64,000 bases of DNA from Rhizobium grahamii CCGE 502 (GCF_000298315.2 NZ_AEYE02000017.1:1-64000); one strand, 5' to 3'. Positions 44,179 to 54,060 are shown, numbered from the stretch's first letter. Translations and numbers: made by a program. The notes: a model not told the origin generated them from the letters alone.

Positions 44179-45278
44179 GTGCCTCCCCTGCATCAAGATC
44201 GCCCTTGGCAGTGATCACCTTTGCGGCGGCAGGCTTCGTTGCCGCACCCGACGTTGCCAAGGCCGATGTGCCGACGGTCGATCGTTCGGCGCTTGGCCTG
44301 CGTCAGCATCGCGAGCGGGTAACCGGCGATCTCGAAGAGATCGAGCAAAATCGCCATATCATCAATTCCTCGGTAACATGCTCCATGTATCGGCCGGCAC
44401 GCCGCAACGATCCGGTGGGCGCAGCTGAGGCAAATCCTGAAATCGTTGGCCTCGTTCGTCGTATCGCGCGTGAGGAAGATGTGGACGAGAACCAGTTTCT
44501 CGCGCTGGTCTACCAGGAAAGCCGCTTTAACCCGTGTGCCCGATCAGCAGCAGGCGCGACTGGCCTTGCTCAACTCATGCCCGAAACCGCGGCAGCCCTT
44601 GGCGTCGATATCAACAACATCGAGGAGAACCTGCGTGGTGGCGCGCGCTACTACAGGAACCAACTCCAGAGTTTTGGCGGCAACGTCAACCTGGCGCTTG
44701 CCGCCTATAATTCGGGGCCAGGCAATGTCAGCAAATACGGCGGCATTCCTCCGTTCAAGGAAACACAAGGCTATGTCGCTCTCATCACAAAGGCATGGCT
44801 CCCCGCGTTTGGCGGCTCGGACAAAACGGCGATCCCTCTGAACTTTGGTGGAGGCGAAACCGCCTTCACCAACATGCGCTCCTCCACCCTTCTTGCCATG
44901 GGCATGACTGCCTCAACATCGGCAAGTCTTGGCGACGTAGCGAGCTGGTACAAGCAGCTTGGCGCGACAACACCAGGAACGGTGCAGGAAAGCTTCGATC
45001 ACAATTCCGTGGCGCGCAACGCCAACCTCGAGATGATGAACAACGTCATCAAGCTGACGACCGCAATGGCCGAGCTGATCAATTCCCGCAACGCCGTATC
45101 CTCGGCCAGCCTCTCGGGCTCCTCGCGGTCATCATCAACCGACCGAATCCGGCAATCCCACGACACCATCCAACTGTGTGATCCGCGCCAAGATCTGTTC
45201 TGGAGCGACGAGGCCAAAGCCTGCGTCGAGAAACGAAGCGATGGGAAACAGGTGCAGCTCATGCTGCACCCTCAATGA
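44175..45278 (+). CDS. Second lytic transglycosylase inside the virB operon
   Basis: This 367-residue protein lies between virB4 and virB5. After a signal-like segment (SPLAVITFAAAGFVAAPDVAKA) and an ADVPTVDRSAL motif like the start of mature VirB5, an SLT domain runs from about 90 to 215. It includes ALVYQESRFNPCARS with the catalytic glutamate, GLAQLMPETAAALGV and ALAAYNSGPGNVSKYGG. The C-terminal 150 residues (SWYKQLGATTPGTVQESFDH, and a cysteine pair near the end) are unlike VirB1. It is coupled to virB4 and ends by overlapping the ATG-like region of virB5. It may be a murein hydrolase that travels with the VirB5 tip or replaces VirB1 in some conditions. Confidence 0.85.
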   Translation: MSASPASRSPLAVITFAAAGFVAAPDVAKADVPTVDRSALGLRQHRERVTGDLEEIEQNRHIINSSVTCSMYRPARRNDPVGAAEANPEIVGLVRRIAREEDVDENQFLALVYQESRFNPCARSAAGATGLAQLMPETAAALGVDINNIEENLRGGARYYRNQLQSFGGNVNLALAAYNSGPGNVSKYGGIPPFKETQGYVALITKAWLPAFGGSDKTAIPLNFGGGETAFTNMRSSTLLAMGMTASTSASLGDVASWYKQLGATTPGTVQESFDHNSVARNANLEMMNNVIKLTTAMAELINSRNAVSSASLSGSSRSSSTDRIRQSHDTIQLCDPRQDLFWSDEAKACVEKRSDGKQVQLMLHPQ

Positions 45279-45292
45279 CGGGAGAAGATGCA

Positions 45293-45994
45293 ATGAGACA
45301 TGAACTTGTAGCCGTTTGCCTCCTGCTTGCCACGGCTCCGGCCGCCCTTGCCGACGTGCCGGTCATTGACAGGACCAACTACCAGGTGGCGAAACAGACC
45401 GCCGAGACCACGGACAAGATCCTCGATACCAACAAGAACATTCTGACGACCGTTCAGGACACGTTGAAGGCGGTCACCGGAGATCGCGCCAGCACTGCAG
45501 CTACGCTGAAGGATCTCGCCATTGGCAACGGCTTTAGTGCTTCATCCATTCCCTCCCTTGACGGTATCCTCAGGCAGGGGGCACCGAACTTCGGATCGTT
45601 GAACGGTGATGTCGCGAGAGCAGCAACAACCTTCGTCAACGGGCTGCAGTTGGTCAAGAACCTCTCGGGAAAGGATGAAAGCGCCTTTTCCGGCGACAAA
45701 TCCTATGAGCAGCTCGTCAACACGGTGCTTGGCGTCTCAGCCCTTATCAATGGTTCCCAAACGGCAATCGAGACGCGCCGCAATGCGTTTCGAAATGCCG
45801 GGGCGCAAATCGGTGCGGCCGAGGACATCAAGGGATCGATCGACCAGAATACCCAGTTGCAGGTGCAATCCGGGCTGACCCTCAACGAAATGATCGGGGT
45901 GATGAATGGCGCCGTGTCATCGTTGCAGGCCGAAAACCAGCGCCGGCTTACCGACATTTCGAATACCAAGAAACTTCTGACCTACGGCAAGTAG
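45293..45994 (+). CDS. virB5: VirB5-like minor pilin
   Basis: This 233-residue exported protein has a signal peptide ending APAALA, then DVPVIDRTNYQVAKQTAETT and a helical VirB5 pattern through LTLNEMIGVMNGAVSSLQAE and NQRRLTDISN. I use the ATG at 45293 with GGGAGAAG upstream, rather than the ATG at 45275 overlapping the previous stop. VirB5 caps the pilus and contacts recipient cells. Confidence 0.88.
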   Translation: MRHELVAVCLLLATAPAALADVPVIDRTNYQVAKQTAETTDKILDTNKNILTTVQDTLKAVTGDRASTAATLKDLAIGNGFSASSIPSLDGILRQGAPNFGSLNGDVARAATTFVNGLQLVKNLSGKDESAFSGDKSYEQLVNTVLGVSALINGSQTAIETRRNAFRNAGAQIGAAEDIKGSIDQNTQLQVQSGLTLNEMIGVMNGAVSSLQAENQRRLTDISNTKKLLTYGK

Positions 45995-45995
45995 A

Positions 45996-46214
45996 ATGAT
46001 CCAAAAGCTTTTGATCACTGCCGCAGCCTGTGCTGTTTTCCTGACTGGCTGCGGCAGCGCAAGGGAAAAGTCCGCTCCGTGCAAACGGCCAAGTCCGCTT
46101 GCCTATGCCCCCGATCCAAGAAGCGATTGCGGCGCCATGCACCGCGTCAACGATCCGGTGGCCGCGTTTGACGCGATCGGCATTGTCGATCCCGCCCGGA
46201 AGGACAGCCTGTAA
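45996..46214 (+). CDS. Small lipoprotein in VirB7/exclusion position
   Basis: This 72-residue protein has a lipobox FLTGC at 15-19 after a short hydrophobic segment, then a Pro-rich stretch with two further cysteines (APCKRP and RSDCGAMHRVNDP). It starts two bases after virB5 and its stop overlaps the virB6 start (TAATG). The position between virB5 and virB6 suits an entry-exclusion lipoprotein; VirB7, which disulphide-bonds to VirB9, is the other option. No separate virB7 is seen between virB6 and virB8. Confidence 0.75.
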   Translation: MIQKLLITAAACAVFLTGCGSAREKSAPCKRPSPLAYAPDPRSDCGAMHRVNDPVAAFDAIGIVDPARKDSL

Positions 46215-47242
46215 TGCAGGACTTCCTCGGCGACCTTCTTCAGCGCATCGAAGAGACAGGATCAAGCTTTTCTGCGCAGGCCTATACTGTCGTCGGCGAT
46301 GAACTGATGCCGCTCCTTCGCGTCATGTTCATGGCCTATGTCGCCTGGTACGGTCTGCAGCTCGTCATGGGCACGTCACGACTTTCCGTCGGCGAGGTCA
46401 TTGGCAGGCTCGTCAGGATGATGCTGATCCTCACCCTTGTCAGCTCCTGGGCAAATTTCGACAATCTCTTCTATCGCTGGCTCAGCGACACCCCGGAAGA
46501 TGCCGGTCGCGCCATTCTGGCTGCCTCAGGCACGGGAATTACCGAGCCGACAAACGGTCTGTCGCAGATCTGGAACACCGCCAATGAAGCAGCATCGGTG
46601 TTTGCCGAACAGTCTGGCTATTTTTCCATCCTGCCGAGCATGATCGGTATCCTGATCATGACGGGTGCTGGCATCTTCATCGCCATAGCGCTTGCCATCC
46701 TCATCCTTGCCAAGGTCATGCTCTGGGTCCTGATCGGCACCGCTCCGATCTTCATCGCCTGCCTGCTGTTTGACCGGACGCGGGCCTACGGCATGGGCTG
46801 GTTCAATCAGGTGCTGACCTATGCGCTGATCCCGCTCTTCATCTACGTCATTGCTGCCTTCCTCATTGCTGCAATGGATCCGGAGCTGACGAAGATCAAT
46901 GCAGCGAGCAATTCCCGGACGCTGACACTTCCCGACATTGCGGGCTTCCTGCTTCTTAGTCTCGCCGGCGGATTTGTCATGCTTTACATCCAGTCGATCG
47001 GGCAAGGGATCGCAGGCGGTATCGCCTATGGCGTCGGGAGCGCCGCGACAAGGACTTCGGCACTGCTTGGGTTGCGACTTCCGATTAACGCAGCAGGTGC
47101 AACGACAGGCGGCGCCAGGCGCGCCTATCGCGCCGGCCGGTCACTCTCGAGCCGCTTCAGGACGAGCGAAAATAATCCCGCTGCTTCCGGTGCGCGCAAC
47201 GCCATGCAAACGAAAATTTCCAGGCAGGGTCTTCCCGGCTGA
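46214..47242 (+). CDS. virB6: VirB6-like polytopic inner-membrane protein
   Basis: This 342-residue protein has at least five membrane helices, including ILIMTGAGIFIAIALAILIL and WVLIGTAPIFIACLLF, the TrbL/VirB6 signature region that forms the inner-membrane channel. It overlaps the lipoprotein stop by one base. The last 60 residues are basic, Arg/Gly/Ala-rich and cytoplasmic. Confidence 0.92.
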   Translation: MQDFLGDLLQRIEETGSSFSAQAYTVVGDELMPLLRVMFMAYVAWYGLQLVMGTSRLSVGEVIGRLVRMMLILTLVSSWANFDNLFYRWLSDTPEDAGRAILAASGTGITEPTNGLSQIWNTANEAASVFAEQSGYFSILPSMIGILIMTGAGIFIAIALAILILAKVMLWVLIGTAPIFIACLLFDRTRAYGMGWFNQVLTYALIPLFIYVIAAFLIAAMDPELTKINAASNSRTLTLPDIAGFLLLSLAGGFVMLYIQSIGQGIAGGIAYGVGSAATRTSALLGLRLPINAAGATTGGARRAYRAGRSLSSRFRTSENNPAASGARNAMQTKISRQGLPG

Positions 47243-47265
47243 ACGATCACAAAAGAGCTTGAACG

Positions 47266-47958
47266 ATGACTGACAAAAGGGAACTTGATCTTCGTACCTA
47301 TTACCAGAGCGGTGACATTTGGGAACAGGAGATCGTCAAGAAGGCGAAGCGGTCGCGAACGCTTGCCTGGCTGGTGACCTCGGTCTTCGCGGGCATTACG
47401 GTGCTCGCGCTTTCGGCGCTCGTCCTGCTCGTTCCACTCAAGAGCTTCGAGCCTTACATCGTCGAGGTCGACAGGAATACCGGCTATGTCGAAGTCAAGA
47501 CTGGGCTGACGCGGCCAGCCAGTCTCACCGACAAACAGGCAATCACTCAGGCCAACATCGTTCGCTACATCCGCGCCCGCGAGGGTTACGATCCCTACGC
47601 GATCGAAGAGAATTTCGGGGTTGCCGCATTGCTTTCGACCGGCAATGCCGCGCGCGAGCTGCAGGAGCTTTATAGCGCCGCCAATGCGAAGAATCCGGCC
47701 AGGGTTTTTGGTAAGAACAGGAAGGTGACGACCGAAATTGCATCGGTGACGTTTCCGAACAGCTCGACCGGCATTGTCCGTTTCGCCACAAGTGAAATTT
47801 CCGACACGGATACCATCACCCGCCATTGGATTGCCGTGGTGCGCTATCGATACACCGACACACCGGCGACCAATGAATGGCGCTTTGAAAACCCGCTCGG
47901 CTTTCAGGTCTACGACTACCGGCGCGACCAGGAAACCGTGACGGAGAATAACCAGTGA
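47266..47958 (+). CDS. virB8: VirB8-like assembly factor
   Basis: This 230-residue protein has a short cytoplasmic N-terminus (TYYQSGDIWEQEIVKKAKRS), one membrane helix (about 30-52) and a periplasmic NTF2-like domain with PYIVEVDRNTGYVEVKTGL and a C-terminal NPLGFQVYDYRRDQE. It nucleates assembly of the VirB complex. Confidence 0.94.
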   Translation: MTDKRELDLRTYYQSGDIWEQEIVKKAKRSRTLAWLVTSVFAGITVLALSALVLLVPLKSFEPYIVEVDRNTGYVEVKTGLTRPASLTDKQAITQANIVRYIRAREGYDPYAIEENFGVAALLSTGNAARELQELYSAANAKNPARVFGKNRKVTTEIASVTFPNSSTGIVRFATSEISDTDTITRHWIAVVRYRYTDTPATNEWRFENPLGFQVYDYRRDQETVTENNQ

Positions 47959-48767
47959 GAGGCTACGCAATGGTTGCCGCGGCAGTCGCAGTTCTCGCAC
48001 AGGCCTTGCCGGTTGCAGGTGCCGAGACACCATCCGCCGGCCGGCTTGATCCACGTGTGACCCGTGTCGTCTACCAGCCAGAAAACGTCGTGCGGGTCTC
48101 GGCCACCTACGGGATTTCGACAATGATCATCTTCGATGAGGACGAGAAGTTCGAGACCATAGCTGTCGGCGACACCGAAAGCTGGGACGTGGTGCCGACG
48201 GACAAGGGTAGTATTCTCTTCGTCAAGCCGAAGGCAAGGAATGTTTCGACCAACCTCAACGTCGTGACGACGAAACGGATCTATTATCTCGAACTCAACG
48301 ACTTCGCGCCCGAGGACAAGAGACAGGTTTTCGGCATCCGCTTTGTCTACCCGGACCAGGACCTGAACAGGTCGCTCCGGAAAGAGGCCGAGGCGCGGGC
48401 CTCCTATCCGAACATTTCAGGCATCGACAAGGAAAACGTCAATATCAACTATTCATTCTCCGGCAACCCCGGCCTGAAGCCACTGATGGTCTTTGATGAC
48501 GGCAAGAAGACCTTTTTCAGGTTCGGTGCCAAGGTGCCGGCAATCTTTGCCGTCAACAGCGATTTCAGCGAGACGCTTCGCAACGCTCGTCGCGAAGCAG
48601 ACTATCTCGTCGTTGACGGCACGGCGATCCAGTACACGCTGCGCGATGGCAATGACTGGACCTGCATCTTCAATCTCGAAAGACCGGATTTCGGTGCGCC
48701 GGATCCGGCAATCCTTGGACCCTCCCTTGATGGCAAGGCAAGCATGCGTCGAAGGAGCGGCAACTGA
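47955..48767 (+). CDS. virB9: VirB9-like outer-membrane complex protein
   Basis: This 270-residue protein starts at a GTG overlapping the virB8 stop (GTGA). A signal peptide (to about 23) precedes the VirB9 N-terminal domain (ENVVRVSATYGISTMIIF, DTESWDVVPTDKGSILFVKP) and the C-terminal domain (NINYSFSGNPGLKPLMVFDD, then GKKTFFRF). It forms the core complex with VirB10 and a lipoprotein. Confidence 0.94.
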   Translation: MRGYAMVAAAVAVLAQALPVAGAETPSAGRLDPRVTRVVYQPENVVRVSATYGISTMIIFDEDEKFETIAVGDTESWDVVPTDKGSILFVKPKARNVSTNLNVVTTKRIYYLELNDFAPEDKRQVFGIRFVYPDQDLNRSLRKEAEARASYPNISGIDKENVNINYSFSGNPGLKPLMVFDDGKKTFFRFGAKVPAIFAVNSDFSETLRNARREADYLVVDGTAIQYTLRDGNDWTCIFNLERPDFGAPDPAILGPSLDGKASMRRRSGN

Positions 48768-49981
48768 TGCAGCGTTCGCCGGAACTGGAAGCAATGCTTG
48801 CGGCCGATGAAGCCGAAGTCCGTGACGCGCAAGTCCGGAAGAAGCGGATGCTTGGCGGCACTGCCCTTGTGATTGCAGGAGCAGCCCTTGCCTATGTCTT
48901 CGCTCTTTCGCCGCAAAAACCCTCTCAAAATGTCCTGGAGGGAGACGAGGAGTTTTCCACCACGACCTTCAGACCACCGTCGTTCCTGCGCGAGGAAACC
49001 AAGCAGGAAACACCGCCTGCCGACAACATCATCCAGATCCCCGAGCCGCCTCCACCCCAACCCCAACCCGAGGCGAGCGAGTTCAACGTCCCTTCGCCGC
49101 CTGCAGCCGCGCCTGTCGACCCGGCTCCGGATGTCTTTCCAGAACGATACCGGTCAAAGCAGATCGTTGCCGACATCGCGGGAACGGCAGAGGCAACATC
49201 GGTGAACGCCAGCGAGGCCGGCGGCGCAATCGTTGCCGGCGAGGATCGCAACAGCAAATACCTCGCAGCAGCGTCTGCAATCGCCGACAGGTCGGCAAAG
49301 GCTCGCCAGATTTCCCGCATCGATGCCCTGATCCCCGAGGGAACGCTGATCCCTGGCATTCTGGAGACCGCTGTAAACAGCGATCTTCCTGGCCAGATCC
49401 GTGCCATTACATCTGAAGATGTCTATTCCTTCGACGGTCGCCGGGTTCTGATCCCGACCGGCACGCGTCTGATCGGCGAATATCAGTCGGACATCACGCG
49501 CGGGCAAAAGCGGATTTTCGTGATCTGGACGCGGTTACTGCGCGATGACGGGGTCTCGGTGCGCTTGAACAGCATAGGAGCCGACGGCCTCGGGCGTTCC
49601 GGCCTTACCGGCCGCGTCGAAAACAAATGGCGCGAGCGCTTCGGCTCCGCGATCCTGCTCTCGATCGTCGGTGCAGGGTCGTCCTATCTGACCGGATATG
49701 GCAGCAACCAGTTCTCTACCGGCAGCGATGGGTACTCCCGGTCCGGCGAGGCTGCCGATCTAGCGCGGCAGACAATCGCGCAGACATTTTCCGATATGGC
49801 CAATCAGGCGCTTTCCGAAAACCTCAAGATCCCACCGACGATCAGCGTCCACCAGGGCGAGCGCATCTTTGTCTACGTCCGCCAGGACCTCGATTTTTCC
49901 GCAATGTATCCAGATCCGGTCGAGGAAGCATTGAAGGAGATCAGGCGTGAACGAGGCCTCGATCAGAACCGTTTCCGGTAG
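48767..49981 (+). CDS. virB10: VirB10-like transmembrane scaffold
   Basis: This 404-residue protein has a cytoplasmic start, a membrane helix (about 28-46), a proline-rich periplasmic spacer (PEPPPPQPQPEA at about 87-98) and the conserved C-terminal barrel (IDALIPEGTLIPGILETAVN, then VYSFDGRRVLIPTGTRLIGE, ending ERIFVYVRQDLDFS). It spans both membranes and gates the channel. Its last 35 bases are also read as the start of virB11 in another frame. Confidence 0.95.
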   Translation: MQRSPELEAMLAADEAEVRDAQVRKKRMLGGTALVIAGAALAYVFALSPQKPSQNVLEGDEEFSTTTFRPPSFLREETKQETPPADNIIQIPEPPPPQPQPEASEFNVPSPPAAAPVDPAPDVFPERYRSKQIVADIAGTAEATSVNASEAGGAIVAGEDRNSKYLAAASAIADRSAKARQISRIDALIPEGTLIPGILETAVNSDLPGQIRAITSEDVYSFDGRRVLIPTGTRLIGEYQSDITRGQKRIFVIWTRLLRDDGVSVRLNSIGADGLGRSGLTGRVENKWRERFGSAILLSIVGAGSSYLTGYGSNQFSTGSDGYSRSGEAADLARQTIAQTFSDMANQALSENLKIPPTISVHQGERIFVYVRQDLDFSAMYPDPVEEALKEIRRERGLDQNRFR

Positions 49982-50972
49982 CGACCCACACTACTTCCTG
50001 CGCCGTGCGCTGTCGCCGCTGGCGGACTTTCTTGGCGATCCATGCATCATGGAGATCTCTCTCAACCGTCCTGGCGAGGTGTTCGTCGAGCGTATCGGCG
50101 CCTCGGCAATGGAACACCATGCGATCCCCGCACTGACGGCCGCGCAGATCGAGCATATCGGAGAGCGCGTTGCAGCTGCCAGCAACCAGTTCATCAGCCG
50201 CGCCAATCCGATGTTGAGTGCAGCGTTGCCTTCCGGCGAACGGATCCAGATCATATTGCCGCCGGCAGCCCCCGACGGCGGAGCGCTCTCGATCAGAAAG
50301 CAGGTCATCAACGACCTCAGCCTCGCTGACTATCGTGACAGCGGCGGGTTGGACAAGGTCGCCGTTACCGTCGGTGGTCCGAGCGAGACCGAACAGCACC
50401 TGGCGGCGCTGCTTCAGACCGGCTCCATCCACGACTTTATCGAAACGGCAATCTTGCGCCGCGTCTCCATTCTGATCAGCGGCGGCACTTCGACCGGAAA
50501 GACCACCTTCCTGAATGCCTGTTTGAAATCAGTGGACAAAAACGAACGCATCCTGACGATCGAGGACACACGCGAGCTTTTTCCCCCGCAGCGCAATCGC
50601 GTCCATCTTCTCGCCTCCCGCGGCGATCAGGGCACCGCTCAGGTGACGATCCAGTCGCTGCTCGAGGCAGCACTGCGCATGCGGCCTGACCGGTTGTTTG
50701 TCGGCGAAATCCGCGGGACCGAGGCATTCGCGTTCCTTCGCGCCATCAATACCGGTCATCCCGGCAGTATGTCGACCGTGCATGCCGATACGCCAACGGG
50801 TGCTTATGAGCAACTCGCGATGATGATGATGCAGGCGGGCATGACGTCCGGTTACTCCAGGCAGGATCTGATGTCCTATATTCGCATGGTCATCCCGATC
50901 GTCATCCACCTCAGGCGCGACGGGGGTCGTCGTGGCGTCTCCGAAATCCATTATGCGCGGCAGTCGGCATGA
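49947..50972 (+). CDS. virB11: VirB11-like traffic ATPase
   Basis: This 341-residue hexameric ATPase has an N-terminal domain (FLGDPCIMEISLNRPGEVFV), Walker A GGTSTGKTTFLN near 178, an Asp box TIEDTREL, Walker B-like RMRPDRLFVGEIRG and His box NTGHPGSMSTVHA. The start is a GTG with AAGGAG upstream inside virB10. Its end overlaps the virD4 start (ATGA). Confidence 0.95.
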   Translation: MNEASIRTVSGSDPHYFLRRALSPLADFLGDPCIMEISLNRPGEVFVERIGASAMEHHAIPALTAAQIEHIGERVAAASNQFISRANPMLSAALPSGERIQIILPPAAPDGGALSIRKQVINDLSLADYRDSGGLDKVAVTVGGPSETEQHLAALLQTGSIHDFIETAILRRVSILISGGTSTGKTTFLNACLKSVDKNERILTIEDTRELFPPQRNRVHLLASRGDQGTAQVTIQSLLEAALRMRPDRLFVGEIRGTEAFAFLRAINTGHPGSMSTVHADTPTGAYEQLAMMMMQAGMTSGYSRQDLMSYIRMVIPIVIHLRRDGGRRGVSEIHYARQSA

Positions 50973-52975
50973 GCCGCCCCTACCTCATAGCGTACTCCTG
51001 TTTCTGCCTTCTGATCGCACTCGCGACCTGGATGCTGGGCTATAGTCTTATCCTGCAAATCGTCTGGAGGGATGGGCGGATCCTTAGGCTGATGACGACA
51101 ACGGACCCGCTTGCCCCCTTTCGTCAGTTTTTTGCCTATGCAGAAAACAGGTCGTTGCAGTTCGTCGCCCTGGCCGCATTGCTTCCGTCAATTGCCGCAG
51201 GGGCGTCTGCCCTAGCCTTCGGGCTGCGCCGACCAGCAAACCCGCTTGGTGACGCGGCCTTCCAGGACGCCGCCTCACTCAGACGCGCCGGCTGGCTTGG
51301 CCGCGATGGCCATATTTTCGGCAGACTGGGCAGGCGCATCCTTCGTCGCAAGGACGACCGTCACCACCTGATCATTGGGCCGACCCGCTCCGGAAAGGGC
51401 GTAGGCTACGTGATCCCGAATGCCCTGATGTTCGAAGGGTCGATGATCGTGTCAGACCTGAAAGGCGAAATATTCGAGCACACCTCCGCCTACCGGAAGG
51501 CAAGAGGCAACCAGGTCTTTCTGTTTTCGCCAGGTGCATCACGAACTCACCGCTGGAACCCGCTCGATTTCGTGCGTTCCGATCGCGGCGAGAGAACCAT
51601 CGACATCCAGAACATGGCGGCAATCCTGATCCCGGAGTCTGCCGGATCAGATAATGCCGTCTGGCAGGGACTGGCCCAGCAGGTGATTGCCGGCGTCATC
51701 AGCTATGTCCTGGAGAGCCGGCATTATCGTAACCGGCGCAATCTCGGCGAGGTCAACGCCTTTTTCAATACCGGCGAGGACCTGCAGCTCCTGATGAAAT
51801 CGCTGAAGGAGAAAGACAAGGATCTCTCCTTCTTCACGCTCGCGAGCTTCAACGCCTATATCGCGCTCAACGAGCGGGCGGCACGCTCCGCTCTCCTTGA
51901 TATACAAAAGGCGCTGGCGCCGTTCCGTAACGAACGGGTTGTCGCGGCCACCGCCGTCACCGACATCAACATCGCTTCCCTGCAACGCCGGCCGGTGACG
52001 ATCTATCTTTCACCCAGCATCACCGACATGACCATCCTTCGACCGTTGCTGACCCTCTTCGTGCAGCAGCTGATGGATCTCTTGACACGTCACCATGATC
52101 CGAATGCCGTGCCGGTCTATTTCCTGCTCGACGAATTCCGGCAGCTGAAGCGGATGGACGAGGTTCTCAACAAGCTCCCCTATATCGCAGGCTACAACAT
52201 CAAGATGGCGTTCATCGTCCAGGATCTGAAAAGCATTGACGAGATATATGGAGAGACTGCCCGCCACTCACTGCTTGGCAATTGCGGCCTGCAACTCATC
52301 CTCGGTGCCAATGATCAGGCAACGGCGGAATACGCCTCACGCTCGCTCGGCAAGCGGACGATCCGCTACCAGTCGGAAACACGAACGATCGAACGCCTCG
52401 GCCTTCCCCGTCGAACCAGGGTCGAACAGATCCGCGAGCGCGACCTGATGATGCCGCAGGAAGTACGGCAAATGCCGGAGGATCGGGCAATCCTCCTCGT
52501 CGAGGGTCAAAAGCCGATCCTGGCGGGCAAACTGCGCTACCACGCGGTCGAGCCGTTCAAAAGCGCTGCGGCGCGTAGGCTCCAGGCCAGCGTCGAGATA
52601 CCTGAAATCGAGTTGCCATTGGCCTCGTCCGTGCCGGATATGCTGGTACATCCAGAAGAGCCGGTGACGGGGCTCCAGCAAGGGCAAGTCCCGACAGTGG
52701 TCGAACCCATGCCGGCGCGCGTCGGCACCGCAGAACCAGTCAACCACGATACGTCCGTTGCTACGGCACGGTCTCGTTCCGTCGCGACTGCAAGCGGCCC
52801 CGGATCCGAAGCACGACTTTCCGTGACCGCATCGAACCTTAACGCCAAGGTAGCAAGAGCTCTTCGGGACACCGCTCTTACAACAGAGCAACGCGTGAGC
52901 ATTCGGGATATCCTGGCAAATACGGTGCCGGATCCCGCCGATGTCGGTCTCGAATCCGCCGACGGAGCAAGCTGA
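50969..52975 (+). CDS. virD4: VirD4/TraG-like coupling protein
   Basis: This 668-residue coupling ATPase brings the relaxase-DNA complex to the channel. It has two N-terminal membrane helices (about 5-30 and 62-86), Walker A GPTRSGKGVGYVIPN near 136 and Walker B VYFLLDEFRQLKRM. The last 120 residues are an unstructured Ala/Pro/Val-rich tail. It is translationally coupled to virB11 and closes the roughly 12.7-kb virB operon. Presence of this protein together with a relaxase nearby supports conjugation rather than only effector secretion. Confidence 0.95.
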   Translation: MSRPYLIAYSCFCLLIALATWMLGYSLILQIVWRDGRILRLMTTTDPLAPFRQFFAYAENRSLQFVALAALLPSIAAGASALAFGLRRPANPLGDAAFQDAASLRRAGWLGRDGHIFGRLGRRILRRKDDRHHLIIGPTRSGKGVGYVIPNALMFEGSMIVSDLKGEIFEHTSAYRKARGNQVFLFSPGASRTHRWNPLDFVRSDRGERTIDIQNMAAILIPESAGSDNAVWQGLAQQVIAGVISYVLESRHYRNRRNLGEVNAFFNTGEDLQLLMKSLKEKDKDLSFFTLASFNAYIALNERAARSALLDIQKALAPFRNERVVAATAVTDINIASLQRRPVTIYLSPSITDMTILRPLLTLFVQQLMDLLTRHHDPNAVPVYFLLDEFRQLKRMDEVLNKLPYIAGYNIKMAFIVQDLKSIDEIYGETARHSLLGNCGLQLILGANDQATAEYASRSLGKRTIRYQSETRTIERLGLPRRTRVEQIRERDLMMPQEVRQMPEDRAILLVEGQKPILAGKLRYHAVEPFKSAAARRLQASVEIPEIELPLASSVPDMLVHPEEPVTGLQQGQVPTVVEPMPARVGTAEPVNHDTSVATARSRSVATASGPGSEARLSVTASNLNAKVARALRDTALTTEQRVSIRDILANTVPDPADVGLESADGAS

Positions 52976-53707
52976 AATCGCCCAAAAGACTGCCGCCGAT
53001 TGTTGCTGCCTTTTTTCCTCAAGGGCACCACAAGCCCTCGGACGGACGACTAACAGACTGACATGTCGGTGACTGCACCTTGCGCATTCTATCAAGGACC
53101 TTGGAGAGCCACGCCCGTGATCTTGCCGGCCACGTCGCACGTTCGAACAGGCGGTTGTGCAAAACGAGCAGCGTGGCCCACCACCGCGGCTCCAGCCATG
53201 GCATCGTGCTTATCGGCACGAACAGCGGCCGTCACTTGCTGGCCAAGGCAGTGCGGCGTCACCCGGATCCTGTCCTTGCCGCAGCGCCAGCGCGACAAAG
53301 CGGCAACAACCTGCTGACCTGGTACTGCCCGAGCGTTGAGGCAGGACTACCAGGCCTTGGAACCACGGCCGGATGGATCGAGCGGAGAAGGCATCGTTCG
53401 GGCGGTTCGCGGTGATTGCTTGGCTGTCCGCCCCGTTTGACAGGTCGCTCCAGCGCGTTCTCGATGAGGCTTGTCTGACCCAAGACCGCCTCGCTGTGCT
53501 CGGCTCGTTCGGCCTGGCGCAACGGCCGGCTCGTTTTTCTTCCCCTGCCGGCCAGGGCCGGCATTCCTCGCGATGACAAGAAAGCCTCGACCAGGCCGTC
53601 CTCCACTTCGTTGCGGTCTTTGAAGATGCGCGCCGCCCGTCTTCGGTCTCATCGACAGCCATCGAGGACGCGATGGGCGCGGCCCGATCAACAGAAGGAA
53701 TACAGCA
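52976..53707. other. Region between virD4 and DUF736 without a convincing gene
   Basis: About 730 bases. Several long frames exist on both strands (for example 53210-53875 leftward), but they are Arg/Ser/Pro-rich with no ribosome site or domain and overlap each other, as expected for GC-rich non-coding or decayed DNA. It may hold the virB operon terminator, though no clean hairpin with T-run is seen, and the promoter of the DUF736 gene. Confidence 0.45.
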
Positions 53708-54019
53708 ATGGCAACCATCGGTTCTTTCACCGCCTCCAGCGACGGCTTCACCGGCACGATCAAGACCCTCAACCTCAATGTCAAAGCCAAGATCGTTCGC
53801 GTTGAACGCTCGTCGGAAGACGCCCCGGACTTCCGGGTGCTTGCCGGAACTGTCGAGTTCGGCGCCGGGTGGCAAAAACAGGCCCGCGACAGCGAACGCG
53901 ACTACATCTCGGTCAAGCTGGACGACCCCTCGTTTGCAGCACCGATCTATGCGACCCTTGCCGAAGTCCAGGGTCAGGAAGGACTGCAGCTCATCTGGTC
54001 GCGCAACGCCCGCAGATAA
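53708..54019 (+). CDS. DUF736 family protein
   Basis: This 103-residue protein has the full DUF736 pattern: [38 protein letters not shown], then [19 protein letters not shown] and LQLIWSR. It is common on alphaproteobacterial conjugative plasmids and integrative elements close to transfer genes; function unknown. Stop is followed after 12 bases by a strong terminator. Confidence 0.93.
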   Translation: MATIGSFTASSDGFTGTIKTLNLNVKAKIVRVERSSEDAPDFRVLAGTVEFGAGWQKQARDSERDYISVKLDDPSFAAPIYATLAEVQGQEGLQLIWSRNARR

Positions 54020-54031
54020 GCCGCTGAATCG

Positions 54032-54060
54032 AGCCCCGCCTGATCAGGCGGGGCTTTCCC
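54032..54060 (+). terminator. Strong hairpin terminator after DUF736
   Basis: AGCCCCGCCT-GATC-AGGCGGGGCT is a perfect 10-bp GC-rich stem with a 4-base loop, followed by TTCCCC. It lies 12 bases after the DUF736 stop. The short T-run is atypical, but the stem is very stable and could also serve the leftward DUF1173 remnant. Confidence 0.75.

Noticed and set aside
53210-53875. 221-residue leftward frame between virD4 and DUF736
   Set aside because: Overlaps DUF736 antisense, lacks a start site and has Arg/Ser/Pro-rich composition; possibly decayed sequence but no family can be named.
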